A DNA stretch of 64,000 nucleotides, from assembly GCF_900157385.1 (NCBI RefSeq), contig NZ_LT717699.1:121074-185073 (forward strand), given 5' to 3'. Origin of the DNA: Mycobacterium terramassiliense (GTDB lineage: Bacteria; Actinomycetota; Actinomycetes; Mycobacteriales; Mycobacteriaceae). The notes below the pieces were generated by a model. That model worked only from the letters and a program-made list of their open reading frames with translations. It was not told the DNA's origin and searched no databases. The position numbers and the translations under genes were made by a program. Shown piece by piece: positions 45,410-55,547 of this stretch. Every line of letters starts with the position of its first letter. The stretch's first letter is position 1.

Positions 45410-45450
45410 ATGCGGGAGTCCCGCGCGCCCGAATCGGGTACCCGACACCC

Positions 45451-46389
45451 ATGAGTAACCCCGATCACAGACCAGCCGAGGTACGCGCACAGGCCAAGCT
45501 GCACGCCAGGCGGGCCCGCGTGACCATGGACGAGCGCCGCAGCAAGCAGCAAGGAGGGATCGCCGGCTGGGTCGCCGAGCGCGCCGGCAGGTGGGATCTC
45601 AGCGGCCAGGACGAGGCCACCCTGCAGCGCCAGAAGTTTTTCTGGAATGTGCTGGTGGATTACTGGTTCCGGATGGAGGTCGACGGCTGGGAGAACATCC
45701 CGGCGGAGCCGCCGGCGCTGCTGGTGGGCATCCACTCGGGCGCCCCGTTCGTCTGGGACGCCTGGACCGTCGGCCTGCAATGGTGGCGGCGCTTCGGCCA
45801 GGACCGCCCGCTGCACGGCACGGCACACGACGCGCTGATGGCGATCCCGGTCTTCGGGCGCTACTTCCGCGCGATGGGCGTGCTGCCGGCAGCCCCGGAC
45901 GCGATCGCGACGGCGCTGGCGGAGGGGCGCGACGTGGCGCTGTGGCCCGGCGGGGAGGTGGATTCGCTGCGCCCGTGGACCGAGCGCGATCGCGCCAACC
46001 TGGCGGGGCGAAAAGGCTTCGTCAAAATGGCGATTCGCGCCGGCGTGCCGATCGTGCCGATCGCGACCGTCGGCGGAGCCGACGCAATGCCGGTGCTGAT
46101 CCGCGGCGACCGCCTGTCGAAGGCGCTCAAGCTCGACCGGGTGCTGCGGCTCAAGGTCTTCCCGTTGGCCGTCTCCCTGCCGTGGGGGATCGCCCCGGCG
46201 GCGCTGCCCCAGCTGCCGCTGCCGGCAAAGATCAGGACCCGGTTCATGCCCGCCGTCGAGCTGGACCGCGACCCGGCGCGTGCCGACGACGACGATTACG
46301 TCGACCGCAAGTACCACGAGGTCGAAGACTCGATTCAGCAAGGGATGGACGCGCTGGCGCGCAAGCGGGCGCTGCCGCTCTTCGCGTGA
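45451..46389 (+). CDS. PlsC-type 1-acyl-glycerol-3-phosphate acyltransferase
   Basis: This 312-residue acyltransferase-domain protein has LLVGIHSGAPFVWDAW (active-site His region, an unusual HSGAPF form), HGTAHDALMAIPVFGRYFRAMGVL, a WPGGEVDSLRPW motif in place of the usual FPEGTRS, and GVPIVPIATVGG. It probably acylates a lysophospholipid or a related lipid. Not part of the Mtb order at this site. Confidence 0.82.
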   Translation: MSNPDHRPAEVRAQAKLHARRARVTMDERRSKQQGGIAGWVAERAGRWDLSGQDEATLQRQKFFWNVLVDYWFRMEVDGWENIPAEPPALLVGIHSGAPFVWDAWTVGLQWWRRFGQDRPLHGTAHDALMAIPVFGRYFRAMGVLPAAPDAIATALAEGRDVALWPGGEVDSLRPWTERDRANLAGRKGFVKMAIRAGVPIVPIATVGGADAMPVLIRGDRLSKALKLDRVLRLKVFPLAVSLPWGIAPAALPQLPLPAKIRTRFMPAVELDRDPARADDDDYVDRKYHEVEDSIQQGMDALARKRALPLFA

Positions 46390-46409
46390 GTCGATCGCGA
46401 AAGACCCTG

Positions 46410-46428
46410 CGCGACAAGATCTGTCGCG
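46410..46428. terminator. Palindromic terminator between convergent genes
   Basis: CGCGACA-AGATC-TGTCGCG forms a 7-bp stem and lies exactly between the stops of the acyltransferase (+) and the response regulator (-). It could serve both strands. Confidence 0.5.
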
Positions 46429-46429
46429 G

Positions 46430-47176
46430 CTAGTGCGCCACCGGGTCGGTGACCGGCCGCGTCGCCGATGTCCACAGCGGGGCCAGCGTCGACCCGCGCA
46501 GGACCCATTCGGGGTGCGGTGGCGTGGCCGCCATGTAGCCGACCCCGCGCACGGTGTCGACCATGGATTCGTGTTCGGGTCCCAGCTTGGCGCGCAGGCG
46601 GCGCACGTGAACGTCTACCGTGCGGACGCGGCCGTTGCAGTCATAGCCCCACACTTCGTGCATCAGCCGGGTTCGGGTGAAAGCCCGGCCGGCATGCTGC
46701 ACAAGGAAGTTCAGCAGTTTGAACTCGGTGAGCGTCAGCCCCAGGTCCACACCGTCGAGCGAGCCGGTGAAGCTGCCCGGGTGCAGCAGCAGGTCGCCGA
46801 ATTTCAGCGTGCCGTCCATCGCGCTGCGCCGCCGCGAGATCGCCAGCCGCAGCCGCGCCTGCAGCTCGTCGGCCCCGGCGGCGGGCAGCAGCACGTCGTC
46901 GACGTGCCAGTCGACGTCCACCGCCGGGAAGTCCGCGGGCGCCACCATGGCCACCACCGCGGTGGACGGGGCGTCGGAAGCCAGCCGGCGGCAGGCGCTG
47001 CGCGCGGCCTCGAGGTCGGCGCGCGCGTCGACGATCGCGACGTCGGCGCTACCGCGGTGCCCGTCGACGCCGGCGGTGAGGGGAACGCGCCGCACCGTGG
47101 GCGCGAAAGAGTTCAGGGTGGGCAGGGCCGTTTCGAAGTCGTCTACCTCGGTCAGTAGTAAAACGTCCAACGACAT
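46430..47176 (-). CDS. GlnR-like orphan response regulator (Rv2884 homologue)
   Basis: This 248-residue protein has a degenerate receiver domain (about 1-120, DVLLLTEVDDFETALPTLNS, DVAIVDARADLEAARSACRR) and an OmpR-type winged helix (LTLTEFKLLNFLVQHAGRAFTRTRLMHEVWGYD and RTVDVHVRRLRAKLGPE). It resembles the nitrogen regulator GlnR, which also works without phosphorylation. No sensor kinase is adjacent. TTG 47182 is an alternative start. Confidence 0.87.
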   Translation of the reverse strand: MSLDVLLLTEVDDFETALPTLNSFAPTVRRVPLTAGVDGHRGSADVAIVDARADLEAARSACRRLASDAPSTAVVAMVAPADFPAVDVDWHVDDVLLPAAGADELQARLRLAISRRRSAMDGTLKFGDLLLHPGSFTGSLDGVDLGLTLTEFKLLNFLVQHAGRAFTRTRLMHEVWGYDCNGRVRTVDVHVRRLRAKLGPEHESMVDTVRGVGYMAATPPHPEWVLRGSTLAPLWTSATRPVTDPVAH

Positions 47177-47376
47177 CTCCAACTCGTGAGTTTGTCATCG
47201 CCCCCCACCCGTAGGCACCTCACGGCGAGATGTCTGCCAGCGCAGCGCTGAGTACCCGATTCAGAGCCAAACTATGCAAAGTTTATTGCCCGCGATCGCG
47301 GGGTCAATGCTCCGGCCCGGGACGCCGATGGGCCCGGCCCGTTTGCACGGACCGGACCCATCTTCGCGACAAGCTG

Positions 47377-47619
47377 CTACTGGTTGGCCTTCTGGCGCTC
47401 CTCAGCCGCCTTGGCGCCGCCTCGGGCGGCCTCCGCTTCGGCTTCCTTCTTTGCTGCGTCGCGCTGAGCCTCGGCCTTGTCCTGCTGGGCCTGCCCCTCG
47501 CGGGTGAGGTCGTCGCGCCCGGTCACCGCACCGACGGCCTCCTTGGCCTTGCCCTTGACGTCCTCGACGACGCCCTTGACCGCCTCGGCAGGTCCCGACT
47601 TGTTCTCGTTGTCCGCCAT
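47377..47619 (-). CDS. CsbD-family stress protein
   Basis: This 80-residue hydrophilic protein is MADNENKSGPAEAVKGVVED, the CsbD-like helix, then Glu/Lys/Ala-rich repeats. CsbD proteins are general-stress proteins of unknown function. A strong AGGAGGA site precedes the ATG, so the longer upstream frame is rejected. A SigF-type promoter candidate lies about 130 nt upstream. Confidence 0.85.
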   Translation of the reverse strand: MADNENKSGPAEAVKGVVEDVKGKAKEAVGAVTGRDDLTREGQAQQDKAEAQRDAAKKEAEAEAARGGAKAAEERQKANQ

Positions 47620-47939
47620 GGATTTGTTCCTCCTCATTGGCGTACGTGCTTTGAGCACTTGCTCAGCGCCGATCGCGAAAGCGATCGACCCACGGTGAGG
47701 CGCGGTCCTTATTCTCAAGACCGTTGGTTCGCCCCCCGCCGTGCTGCCTATTCCCCGTGTCGCCACCCGCTCAAACATCCGGCGCCGGAAGGCGAGGCGG
47801 CGCCGGGAAACCCATGTAATTCGCCAACTGTGCAGATAATGCACCCCGCCCGCGCCGCATTGTGTTGCGATGAGGCAGGATGTGAAATGCCGTTCCGGAC
47901 GAGTTCGCCCCGGGATGGCACTCTCATGCGAGGAGTCTG
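47620..47939. other. Divergent intergenic region csbD-pyrH
   Basis: 320 bp with no gene. It contains the csbD SigF-like promoter (47749-47776), a GATCGC-GAAA-GCGATC hairpin near 47670-47690 within the csbD leader, and an extended -10-like TGCAGATAAT at 47831-47840 in the pyrH direction. Confidence 0.55.
47749..47776 (-). promoter_or_regulatory. SigF-type promoter candidate for csbD
   Basis: On the minus strand GTTT is followed by 17 nt and GGGAATA, close to the mycobacterial SigF pattern GTTT-N15-17-GGGTAT. It faces the CsbD stress gene. Confidence 0.45.
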
Positions 47940-48725
47940 ATGACGGAGCCGACGAGAAGCGCCAACGGCGTACCGACATCTTCACCGGAGAGCGCGACTT
48001 CCGGGCAGCCGGAGAGGCGATCGCAGTATTCCAGAGTCTTGCTCAAGCTCGGTGGCGAGATGTTCGGCGGCGGCCAGGTCGGGCTGGATCCCGACGTTGT
48101 CGCCCAGGTGGCCCGCCAGATCGCGGAGGTGGTCCGCGGCGGTGTGCAGGTCGCGGTGGTGATCGGCGGTGGCAACTTCTTCCGGGGCGCGCAGCTTCAG
48201 CAGCGCGGCATGGAGCGCACCCGCTCGGACTACATGGGCATGCTCGGCACCGTCATGAACAGCCTGGCCCTGCAGGACTTCCTCGAGAAAGAGGGCATCG
48301 TCACCCGGGTCCAGACCGCGATCACGATGGGCCAGGTGGCCGAGCCATACCTGCCGTTGCGGGCCGTCCGCCACCTGGAGAAGGGCCGGGTGGTGATCTT
48401 CGGGGCCGGCATGGGCCTGCCGTACTTCTCCACCGACACCACGGCCGCGCAGCGGGCGCTGGAGATCGGCGCCGACGTGGTCCTGATGGCCAAGGCGGTC
48501 GACGGGGTGTTCTCCGCCGACCCGCGGCTCAACCCCGAGGCCGAGCTGATCACCGCGATCAGCCATCGCGAGGTGATCGACCGCGGGCTGCGCGTGGCCG
48601 ATGCCACGGCGTTCAGCCTGTGCATGGACAATGGCATGCCGATCCTGGTATTCAACCTGCTGACCAACGGCAATATCGCTCGGGCGGTCGCTGGTGAGAA
48701 GATCGGGACGCTGGTCACCACCTGA
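47940..48725 (+). CDS. pyrH: Uridylate kinase
   Basis: This 261-residue hexameric UMP kinase (amino-acid-kinase fold) makes UDP for pyrimidine nucleotide synthesis. [13 protein letters not shown] is the nucleotide loop; [23 protein letters not shown] and [14 protein letters not shown] are further signatures. A 29-residue N-terminal extension is typical of mycobacteria. GAGGAG precedes the ATG. First gene of pyrH-frr-cdsA-rlmN. Confidence 0.97.
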   Translation: MTEPTRSANGVPTSSPESATSGQPERRSQYSRVLLKLGGEMFGGGQVGLDPDVVAQVARQIAEVVRGGVQVAVVIGGGNFFRGAQLQQRGMERTRSDYMGMLGTVMNSLALQDFLEKEGIVTRVQTAITMGQVAEPYLPLRAVRHLEKGRVVIFGAGMGLPYFSTDTTAAQRALEIGADVVLMAKAVDGVFSADPRLNPEAELITAISHREVIDRGLRVADATAFSLCMDNGMPILVFNLLTNGNIARAVAGEKIGTLVTT

Positions 48726-48735
48726 GGGGAAGACG

Positions 48736-49293
48736 ATGATTGATGAGGCTCTCTTCGACGCGGAAGAGAAAATGGAGAAGGCCGTGTCGGTGGCTCGCGA
48801 CGACCTGTCCACCATCCGCACCGGGCGCGCCAACCCGGGCATGTTCAACCGGATCGTGATCGACTACTACGGCACCAACACGCCCATCACGCAGCTGGCC
48901 AGCATCAACGTTCCCGAGGCGCGGCTCGTGGTGATCAAGCCCTACGAGGCCAGTCAGCTGCACGCCATCGAGACCGCCATTCGCAATTCCGACCTGGGCG
49001 TGAACCCCACCAACGACGGCACATTGATCCGGGTCGCGGTGCCGCAGCTGACCGAGGAGCGTCGCCGGGAGCTGGTCAAGCAGGCCAAGCACAAGGGGGA
49101 GGAGGCGCGGGTGTCGGTGCGCAACATTCGCCGTAAGGCCATGGAGGAGCTGCACCGCATCCGCAAGGACGGGGAAGCCGGCGAGGACGAGGTCGGCCGG
49201 GCGGAAAAGGATTTGGACAAGACCACCCATCAGTACGTCACCCAGATCGATGAGTTGGTCAAGCACAAAGAAGGCGAGCTGCTGGAGGTCTAG
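48736..49293 (+). CDS. frr: Ribosome recycling factor
   Basis: This 185-residue factor, with EF-G, splits post-termination ribosomes. The three-helix bundle and beta domain are intact ([57 protein letters not shown]). GAGGGGAAG precedes the ATG, 10 bp after pyrH. Confidence 0.97.
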   Translation: MIDEALFDAEEKMEKAVSVARDDLSTIRTGRANPGMFNRIVIDYYGTNTPITQLASINVPEARLVVIKPYEASQLHAIETAIRNSDLGVNPTNDGTLIRVAVPQLTEERRRELVKQAKHKGEEARVSVRNIRRKAMEELHRIRKDGEAGEDEVGRAEKDLDKTTHQYVTQIDELVKHKEGELLEV

Positions 49294-49314
49294 CGGCCGC
49301 TCAGCAACGTATCC

Positions 49315-50238
49315 GTGGTGACTACCGGCGCAGGCGCCCCGTCCGACGAGCCGCGGCGCGGGTCCCCGGAAACGACGCAGCAGCCGGCCAAGAAGACGTC
49401 GCGGGCCGGGCGCGACCTGCGCGCCGCGATCGCGGTCGGCGTCGGCATCGGCGCCGTTCTCGTCGCGACGCTGCTGTTCGCCCCGCGGTGCTGGGTGGTG
49501 CTGTGCGCGGGGGCCATCCTGGTCGCCAGCCACGAGGTGGTGCGCCGGTTGCGCGAGGCCGGGTACGTCATCCCGCTCATCCCGTTGCTGATCGGCGGGC
49601 AGGTCACCGTCTGGCTGACCTGGCCGTACCGTTCCGGCGGTGCGGTGGCCGGCTTCGGGGCCACCGTGGTGGCCTGCATGGTGTGGCGCCTGTTCATGCA
49701 GGACAACCGCAAGCGGCCGGAGCCGTTCGCCGGTTCACCGTCGGCCAACTACCTGCGCGACGCGTCCGCCACCGTTTTCCTGGCCGCCTGGGTCCCGCTG
49801 TTCGCCTCCTTCGCCGCGATGCTCGTCTACCCCAAGGACGGCGCCGGACGGGTGTTTTGCCTGATGATCACTGTCGTCGCCTCCGATGTGGGTGGCTACG
49901 CGGTGGGGGTGCTGCTGGGCAAGCATCCGATGGTCCCGGCGATCAGCCCGAAGAAGTCGTGGGAGGGACTCGCCGGATCGCTCGTCTTCGGGATCACGGC
50001 CGCGATCCTGACGGCGACCCTCCTGGCCCACAAACCGCTCTGGGTCGGCGCGTTGCTCGGCGTCGTCCTGGTCCTGACGTGCACGCTGGGTGATCTGGTC
50101 GAGTCCCAGATCAAGCGCGACCTCGGCATCAAGGACATGGGCCGGCTGCTGCCCGGTCACGGCGGCCTGATGGACCGGCTCGACGGGGTGCTCCCGTCGG
50201 CGGTCGCGGCGTGGACGATCCTGACGCTCGTGCGCTGA
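49315..50238 (+). CDS. cdsA: Phosphatidate cytidylyltransferase
   Basis: This 307-residue membrane enzyme makes CDP-diacylglycerol, the precursor for phosphatidylinositol and cardiolipin. About seven to eight hydrophobic helices are present. The family signature near the C-terminus is [20 protein letters not shown] followed by GLMDRLDG. Two adjacent GTG codons are possible starts. Third gene of the operon. Confidence 0.95.
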   Translation: MVTTGAGAPSDEPRRGSPETTQQPAKKTSRAGRDLRAAIAVGVGIGAVLVATLLFAPRCWVVLCAGAILVASHEVVRRLREAGYVIPLIPLLIGGQVTVWLTWPYRSGGAVAGFGATVVACMVWRLFMQDNRKRPEPFAGSPSANYLRDASATVFLAAWVPLFASFAAMLVYPKDGAGRVFCLMITVVASDVGGYAVGVLLGKHPMVPAISPKKSWEGLAGSLVFGITAAILTATLLAHKPLWVGALLGVVLVLTCTLGDLVESQIKRDLGIKDMGRLLPGHGGLMDRLDGVLPSAVAAWTILTLVR

Positions 50239-50260
50239 GGTGGCCGATACTGGACGGGTC

Positions 50261-51355
50261 ATGGTCCAACAATTGGTCTTCACCGAACCGCGCCCGAGCC
50301 GGCCGCCGCGGCACCTGGCCGATCTCGACGCGGCGGGCCGCGCGTCGGCCGTCGCGGAGCTGGGCCTGCCGGCGTTTCGCGCCAAGCAGCTCGCGCATCA
50401 GTACTACGGCCGGCTGATCGCCGACCCGCGGCGGATGACCGACCTTCCCGCGGCGGTGCGTGAGGCGATCGCGGAGGCGATGTTCCCGACGCTGCTCACC
50501 GCGGCCGCCGAGGTCACCTGTGACGCTGGGCAGACGCGAAAGACGTTGTGGCGGGCCATCGATGGCGCCACCGTGGAGTCGGTGCTGATGCGCTACCCGG
50601 ACCGCAACACGGTGTGCATCTCGTCGCAGGCCGGGTGCGGCATGGCGTGCCCGTTCTGCGCCACCGGCCAGGGCGGGCTGACCCGCAACCTGTCCACCGC
50701 CGAAATCCTGGAACAGGTGCGGGCCGGGGCGGCGGCGCTGCGCGACGACTTCGGGGACCGGCTTTCCAACGTGGTCTTCATGGGCATGGGCGAGCCGCTG
50801 GCCAACTACGCCAGGGTGCTGGCCGCGGTGCGGCGCATCACCGAGCCGCCGCCGCACGGCTTCGGCATTTCGGCCCGCTCGGTGACGGTGTCCACGGTGG
50901 GCCTGGCCCCGGCGATCCGCAAACTCGCCGACGAGCGCCTCGCGGTGACGCTGGCGCTGTCGTTGCACGCGCCCGACGACGAACTGCGCGACACCCTGGT
51001 CCCCGTCAACAACCGGTGGAAGATCGCCGAGGCGCTCGAGGCGGCCCGGTATTACGCCGACGTGACCGGCCGGCGAGTGTCAATCGAGTACGCCCTGATC
51101 CGCGACGTCAACGACCAGACCTGGCGGGCTGACCTGCTGGGCAAGCGGCTGCATCGCGCGCTCGGCGCGCTGGTGCACGTGAATCTGATCCCGCTGAACC
51201 CGACGCCCGGCAGCGATTGGGATGCCAGCCCCAAGGCGGTGGAGCGGGAGTTCGTGCGGCGGGTCCGGGCCCAAGGCGTTTCCTGCACGGTGCGGGATAC
51301 GCGGGGGCGAGAGATCAGCGCCGCCTGCGGACAGCTGGCCGCCGAGGGCGGGTAG
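50261..51355 (+). CDS. rlmN: 23S rRNA/tRNA adenine-C2 methyltransferase RlmN
   Basis: This 364-residue radical-SAM enzyme methylates A2503 of 23S rRNA and A37 of tRNAs. The [4Fe-4S] cysteines are Cys126, Cys130 and Cys133 (CGMACPFC); GMGEPLANY is the SAM-binding motif and a C-terminal catalytic cysteine is in [14 protein letters not shown] 50261 ([10 protein letters not shown]) matches the family; an upstream GTG at 50240 is less likely. Confidence 0.95.
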   Translation: MVQQLVFTEPRPSRPPRHLADLDAAGRASAVAELGLPAFRAKQLAHQYYGRLIADPRRMTDLPAAVREAIAEAMFPTLLTAAAEVTCDAGQTRKTLWRAIDGATVESVLMRYPDRNTVCISSQAGCGMACPFCATGQGGLTRNLSTAEILEQVRAGAAALRDDFGDRLSNVVFMGMGEPLANYARVLAAVRRITEPPPHGFGISARSVTVSTVGLAPAIRKLADERLAVTLALSLHAPDDELRDTLVPVNNRWKIAEALEAARYYADVTGRRVSIEYALIRDVNDQTWRADLLGKRLHRALGALVHVNLIPLNPTPGSDWDASPKAVEREFVRRVRAQGVSCTVRDTRGREISAACGQLAAEGG

Positions 51356-51427
51356 CTGGAGCGCAGGCGCATCGGCCGTGGCCTGATTGGCCGGCAAAAG
51401 GGTGCCCTGCTGGACAATGCCAACGCC

Positions 51428-54061
51428 TTAAGAGCCGAGGCGGAACTGTCCGGCGGCCTGGGTGCGGTTGGCGGCGCCCAGTTTGAGCAGGATCTTGCTC
51501 ACATGGCAACTGACGGTTCTTGTGCTGATATGCAACGCGGCGGCGATCTGGGCGTCGCTTTGCCCGCCGGCCAGCAGCTCCAAAACCTCGTGTTCGCGGC
51601 GGGTCAACCCGTGGGGGTTGGCGGAAGTATCGGCGCGGCGGCTGCGTCGGGCGGAGCCGCGCAGCGCCGATAGCCGCTGCTGGGCGCGCCGTGCGGCGGC
51701 CCGGGCGCCCAGGTCGCGAAACGTGGCCAGTGCGGATTCGACGGCGGCGACGTCACCGCCGAGCTGGGCGATGGCGGCGTCGTAGGGGCAGCGGCGGCGC
51801 AGCCATTCGGCGGCGGCGGCCTGCCAGTCACCGCAGATCTCCAACTCGAACGGCGTGCGCGGGTGCTCGCTGCCGGGTGCGGGGTCGGCGCCGGTCAGAT
51901 ACAGCCAGCGTTGCAGCGCTCCGATCAGCCACGGATCGGCGTGGGCGGGGGTGACCGCCAGCCCGGTCCGGGCTTCGCTGCGGCAGGCGTCGTCGTCGCC
52001 GGCCAGCCAGGCCGCCTCGGCGCGCGCAGCCCACACCGAGAAAAGTCGCAGCTGGTCGGGTTCGGCTCTGCCCAGGTCGTCGTCAAACGGAGTCAAGGCG
52101 GGCCGCTGGCCGCGTCGGGCCGAAATGAGCCCACAGACCACTTGCGGCAACGTCCTGTTTACAGCGGCCAGCCCCGGCCGGGTGAGAAGATCCTCGGCCA
52201 CCGTGCGGGCGTGGTCCCAGTCGCCGCGGTGCAGCCGCACCACCGCATCGACCCCGACGACCAAGGCCTCGAAGGTGAACACGTTATGGTCGCGGCAATA
52301 GGCGAGCGAGTCGGCGATGTAGCGATCGGCGCGATCGATGTCGTAATGCAAGGCCGCCAGCAAGCAAACGAGAGTCGCCAGTAGTCCGGCATGTTCGCCG
52401 CGAGTTTCCGTAGCCATCGCGCCACGCCACGCCGCTTCCAGCAGTTCCCACCCGGTGTTAGTCGTGAGGATCTGCGCCGTCGCCGCAGCGGCGCGGGCCC
52501 GGATCACCAAGGCGTTGTCGCCGATGTGCGTTCCTAGGGCGGTGGCTCGGGCAGCGTATTCGACGGCGGCCGGGTCGAACCCCCAGCTTCCGAAGTCGGC
52601 CAAGTTGGCCAGCGCCCAGCCCAGCTGTGGGCACGGGCCGGCGTCGTGCACCAGTGCCAGCGCGGCTCGTGCCGCATCAAAGGCCTCGCGAACGCGGCCC
52701 ATGCCCCACAACTCGTGCGAGAGCCAGCGCAGGTTCTCGCTTTGTCCGAGCCGATCACCCAGCGACTGGCGCAATTGGATCGCCTCGCGCCACGACGACA
52801 CCGCCTCTTCGGCCAGCCCGCACAGATAGCTGGCCAGCGCGTGTTGTTCAACCCAGCGCACCTTTTGGTCGGGAGGAACGGCCTGCGCGCTGCCCAACAC
52901 CAGCGCGTACAGCTGGGCGGCTTCGCGGTTGGCGCCCAGCGCGATGGAACGCTCGGCGGCGGCAACCCCATGGCGGATCACCGCATCGGTGTCACCCGCC
53001 CGGTCGGCGTGAAAGGCCAACGCGGCCAACGTGTTTGGATCGATAGGCGATTCGGCCAGCGCGGTCAGCGCCCGCTTGTGCAGCATGCGACGCTGCGTTT
53101 CGGGGATTTGTTCCAGGGTGGCACGCCGGGCCAATTCATGGCGGAACCGCACGCCCTGCTCGTCGACCAGTAGCACCCCGGCGCTGACACATTCGGCCAG
53201 CGCCGCGCCGCCGTCCGGGCATACCCGGGTCAGCAGGTTGACCTCCACGCGCGGGCCGCAGGTCGCGGCCGCATCGGCGACAGCGCGCCCGTCCGGCGAC
53301 AACCGCGCCAGCCGGCCCCACACCGCCTCAGTCACGCTGTGCGGCAACGCCCGTCGGCGCAGCGCCTCGGCGCCCGCCGCCAGAACCTCGGTGAGGTAAA
53401 AAGGGTTTCCCCCGGTGACTTCGTGTAATTGGGCGGCGTTGACCCCACTGCCGGCGGCCAGCACCGCGACCGCGGCACGGCTCAGCGGCTCCAACTTGAT
53501 GCGGCTGACTCCGGCGCAGCCCGCCAGGTCCCCGAGGGCGACCGAAAGGGGGTGCTGGCGATCGACCTCGTCCTCGCGATAGGTCACCACCAGCAGCACC
53601 GGCAACGACTCGATGCGCCGGGTGAGGAAGCGCACCAGATCGAGCGTGGCCCCGTCGGCCCAGTGGGCATCCTCGATCACCCACACCCAGCGCTGCCCGT
53701 TGCGTAACACCGTCAGCAGGCGCCGGTACAGCGCGCCGGTGTCACTGGATTCGATTGCCGAGATCAGTCCGCCGGCTGCCGCGGGGCTCAGGCCGGCGAG
53801 GGCGTCGATCAGCGGCCCCAGCGGACGCGGCGCGGCCAACGGGTCACACCAACCCACCAACACCGTCGCCGAATTGACTCTGGTGATAAACCGCCGCACC
53901 ACCGCGGTCTTGCCCACTCCGGCCTCGCCCCGGAGCAACATCACGCGGCCCGAGTTGGCCGGCGCCCGCAGCAGCTTGCCCAGCTCGGCCAGCACCGCCT
54001 CGCGCTCCAGCAACCGTTCCATCAGCTGCGCACTCGCGGCCGGGGGCCGGAAGGGAGCCAC
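51428..54061 (-). CDS. Large ATP-binding LuxR family regulator (LAL type)
   Basis: This 877-residue regulator has an N-terminal P-loop ATPase (Walker A RGEAGVGKTAVV, Walker B WVIEDAHWADGAT), a long TPR-like helical middle and a C-terminal LuxR helix-turn-helix (LTRREHEVLELLAGGQSDAQ, RTVSCHVSKILLKLGAANRT). Such proteins sense a ligand through ATPase/TPR modules. Start is GTG 54061 or ATG 54022 (MERLLEREAVLAELG). It is not in the Mtb order here. It diverges from the PE gene, which is a natural candidate target. Confidence 0.86.
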   Translation of the reverse strand: MAPFRPPAASAQLMERLLEREAVLAELGKLLRAPANSGRVMLLRGEAGVGKTAVVRRFITRVNSATVLVGWCDPLAAPRPLGPLIDALAGLSPAAAGGLISAIESSDTGALYRRLLTVLRNGQRWVWVIEDAHWADGATLDLVRFLTRRIESLPVLLVVTYREDEVDRQHPLSVALGDLAGCAGVSRIKLEPLSRAAVAVLAAGSGVNAAQLHEVTGGNPFYLTEVLAAGAEALRRRALPHSVTEAVWGRLARLSPDGRAVADAAATCGPRVEVNLLTRVCPDGGAALAECVSAGVLLVDEQGVRFRHELARRATLEQIPETQRRMLHKRALTALAESPIDPNTLAALAFHADRAGDTDAVIRHGVAAAERSIALGANREAAQLYALVLGSAQAVPPDQKVRWVEQHALASYLCGLAEEAVSSWREAIQLRQSLGDRLGQSENLRWLSHELWGMGRVREAFDAARAALALVHDAGPCPQLGWALANLADFGSWGFDPAAVEYAARATALGTHIGDNALVIRARAAAATAQILTTNTGWELLEAAWRGAMATETRGEHAGLLATLVCLLAALHYDIDRADRYIADSLAYCRDHNVFTFEALVVGVDAVVRLHRGDWDHARTVAEDLLTRPGLAAVNRTLPQVVCGLISARRGQRPALTPFDDDLGRAEPDQLRLFSVWAARAEAAWLAGDDDACRSEARTGLAVTPAHADPWLIGALQRWLYLTGADPAPGSEHPRTPFELEICGDWQAAAAEWLRRRCPYDAAIAQLGGDVAAVESALATFRDLGARAAARRAQQRLSALRGSARRSRRADTSANPHGLTRREHEVLELLAGGQSDAQIAAALHISTRTVSCHVSKILLKLGAANRTQAAGQFRLGS

Positions 54062-54259
54062 GAAGCCGGGCGCCCGAAATACGTAGATTTACGGATTTCC
54101 GCGGCTTTCGAACGGCGCACACTGGGCAGCGTGCGCCCCGGGCGGCCGACACGGCCGCAGCAACGGCAACATCTGGACATGATGCGCTCTTAATGTAGCC
54201 GCGACGCCGCCCGGGTGCGCGCTAAGTCGGCGAAACGTCTTCGGGGGCAGGGGAATCAG

Positions 54260-54901
54260 ATGCCGTATGTGATAGCCGCACCGGCGGTTGTGGCGTCGGC
54301 GGCGGCGGATCTGCGCAGTATCGGGTCGGCGTTGACCCAGGCGCATGCGACGGCGGTGGGGCCGACGACGGGGTTGTTGGCGGCCGGGGCCGATGAGGTG
54401 TCGGCGGCGGTGGCGGCGCTGTTCGGCGGTCACGCGCAGGCCTTTCAGGAGGTCGGCGCGCGGGCGGCGGCGTTCCACGCCGAATTTGTGCAGGCCATGC
54501 AGGCCGCGGCGGGGTCGTATGCGGCCTCCGAGGCGGCCAACGCTTCGCCGCTGGCGGCCGCGGAGCAAAACGCCATGGGCGCGGTCAACGCGCCGGCCCA
54601 AGCCCTGTTCGGGCGCCCGCTGATCGGCAACGGCACGCCGGGTGGGCCGGGGCAGGCGGGCGCCCGAACAGGGCCGTCGCCGCCGTCGCCGCCGTTACCG
54701 CCGGTGGCGGTGGTGTTCGGGCCGCTGGTGACCGCGGGCAGCAGCGGCCAGGGCGGCGCCGGTGGCCCCGGCGGCCCCGGGGGCGGACTCGGTCACGCCG
54801 GCGCGGGCGGCCAGGCGTCCGGTGGTTCCACCAACGTCACCGGCACTCCGGGCAGCGACGGCAGCCCGGGCGACACCGGCGCGACGGGCCAACCCGGCTG
54901 A
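54260..54901 (+). CDS. PE family protein with short Gly-rich PGRS-like tail
   Basis: This 213-residue protein has a PE domain in residues 1-110 ([60 protein letters not shown]), then [18 protein letters not shown], the linker that normally leads into PGRS repeats in Mtb. A proline stretch and about 60 residues of Gly/Ala/Pro triplets ([25 protein letters not shown]) end it. PE proteins are ESX-secreted, usually with a PPE partner, but no PPE gene is adjacent. GGGGCAGGGGA lies upstream of the ATG. Confidence 0.85.
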   Translation: MPYVIAAPAVVASAAADLRSIGSALTQAHATAVGPTTGLLAAGADEVSAAVAALFGGHAQAFQEVGARAAAFHAEFVQAMQAAAGSYAASEAANASPLAAAEQNAMGAVNAPAQALFGRPLIGNGTPGGPGQAGARTGPSPPSPPLPPVAVVFGPLVTAGSSGQGGAGGPGGPGGGLGHAGAGGQASGGSTNVTGTPGSDGSPGDTGATGQPG

Positions 54902-55039
54902 TACCGCTCGACGACCCGGAAAGCAACGAATTCGCTCACCCGCGCCGCGGGCACGGATACGGCTGAGCCCTCGCGATGAACCCGGCGGGCGGCGCCACCG
55001 TCTTTAGGGCAGAACACCAGCAAACGAGGGGATGCCGCG

Positions 55040-55543
55040 ATGGTGCGCTTGTTGTCACCGCTCAAGCTGTTCGCAGCGGCCGTTTTCGCCGCTGCGCTGA
55101 TCTTCGGCCTGGCCGAGGCCCCGCGCTCGGCGGCCGCCGACGACCGCCTGCAATTCACCGGGACGACGCTCGCCGGCGCGCCGTTCAACGGCGCCGGCCT
55201 GCAGGGCAAGCCCGCGGTGCTGTGGTTCTGGACGCCGTGGTGCCCGTTCTGCAACGCCGAGGCGCCCGGGGTCAGCCAGGTGGCGGCCGCCAATCCGGGC
55301 GTCACCTTCGTCGGCGTCGCGGCGCACTCGGACGTCGGGGCCATGCAGAACTTCGTCTCCAAGTACAACCTGAACTTCACCAACCTCAACGACACCGACG
55401 GATCGATCTGGGCCCGCTACAACGTCCCGTGGCAGCCGGCCTACGTGTTCTATCGGGCGGACGGGAGCTCGACGTTCGTCAACAACCCCACCGCGGCCAT
55501 GCCCCAGAGCGAGCTTGCCGGCCGCGTGGCCGCGCTGCGCTGA
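55040..55543 (+). CDS. mpt53: Secreted DsbE/thioredoxin-like oxidoreductase MPT53
   Basis: This 167-residue exported thioredoxin-fold protein has a signal peptide (about 1-33) and active site Cys68-P-F-Cys71 in TPWCPFCNAE. The cis-proline loop is NVPWQPAYVFY. Mtb MPT53 (Rv2878c) oxidises folded exported proteins and is an immunogen. It is 4 bp upstream of the CcdA/DipZ-like membrane partner. Confidence 0.93.
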   Translation: MVRLLSPLKLFAAAVFAAALIFGLAEAPRSAAADDRLQFTGTTLAGAPFNGAGLQGKPAVLWFWTPWCPFCNAEAPGVSQVAAANPGVTFVGVAAHSDVGAMQNFVSKYNLNFTNLNDTDGSIWARYNVPWQPAYVFYRADGSSTFVNNPTAAMPQSELAGRVAALR

Positions 55544-55547
55544 TCCC

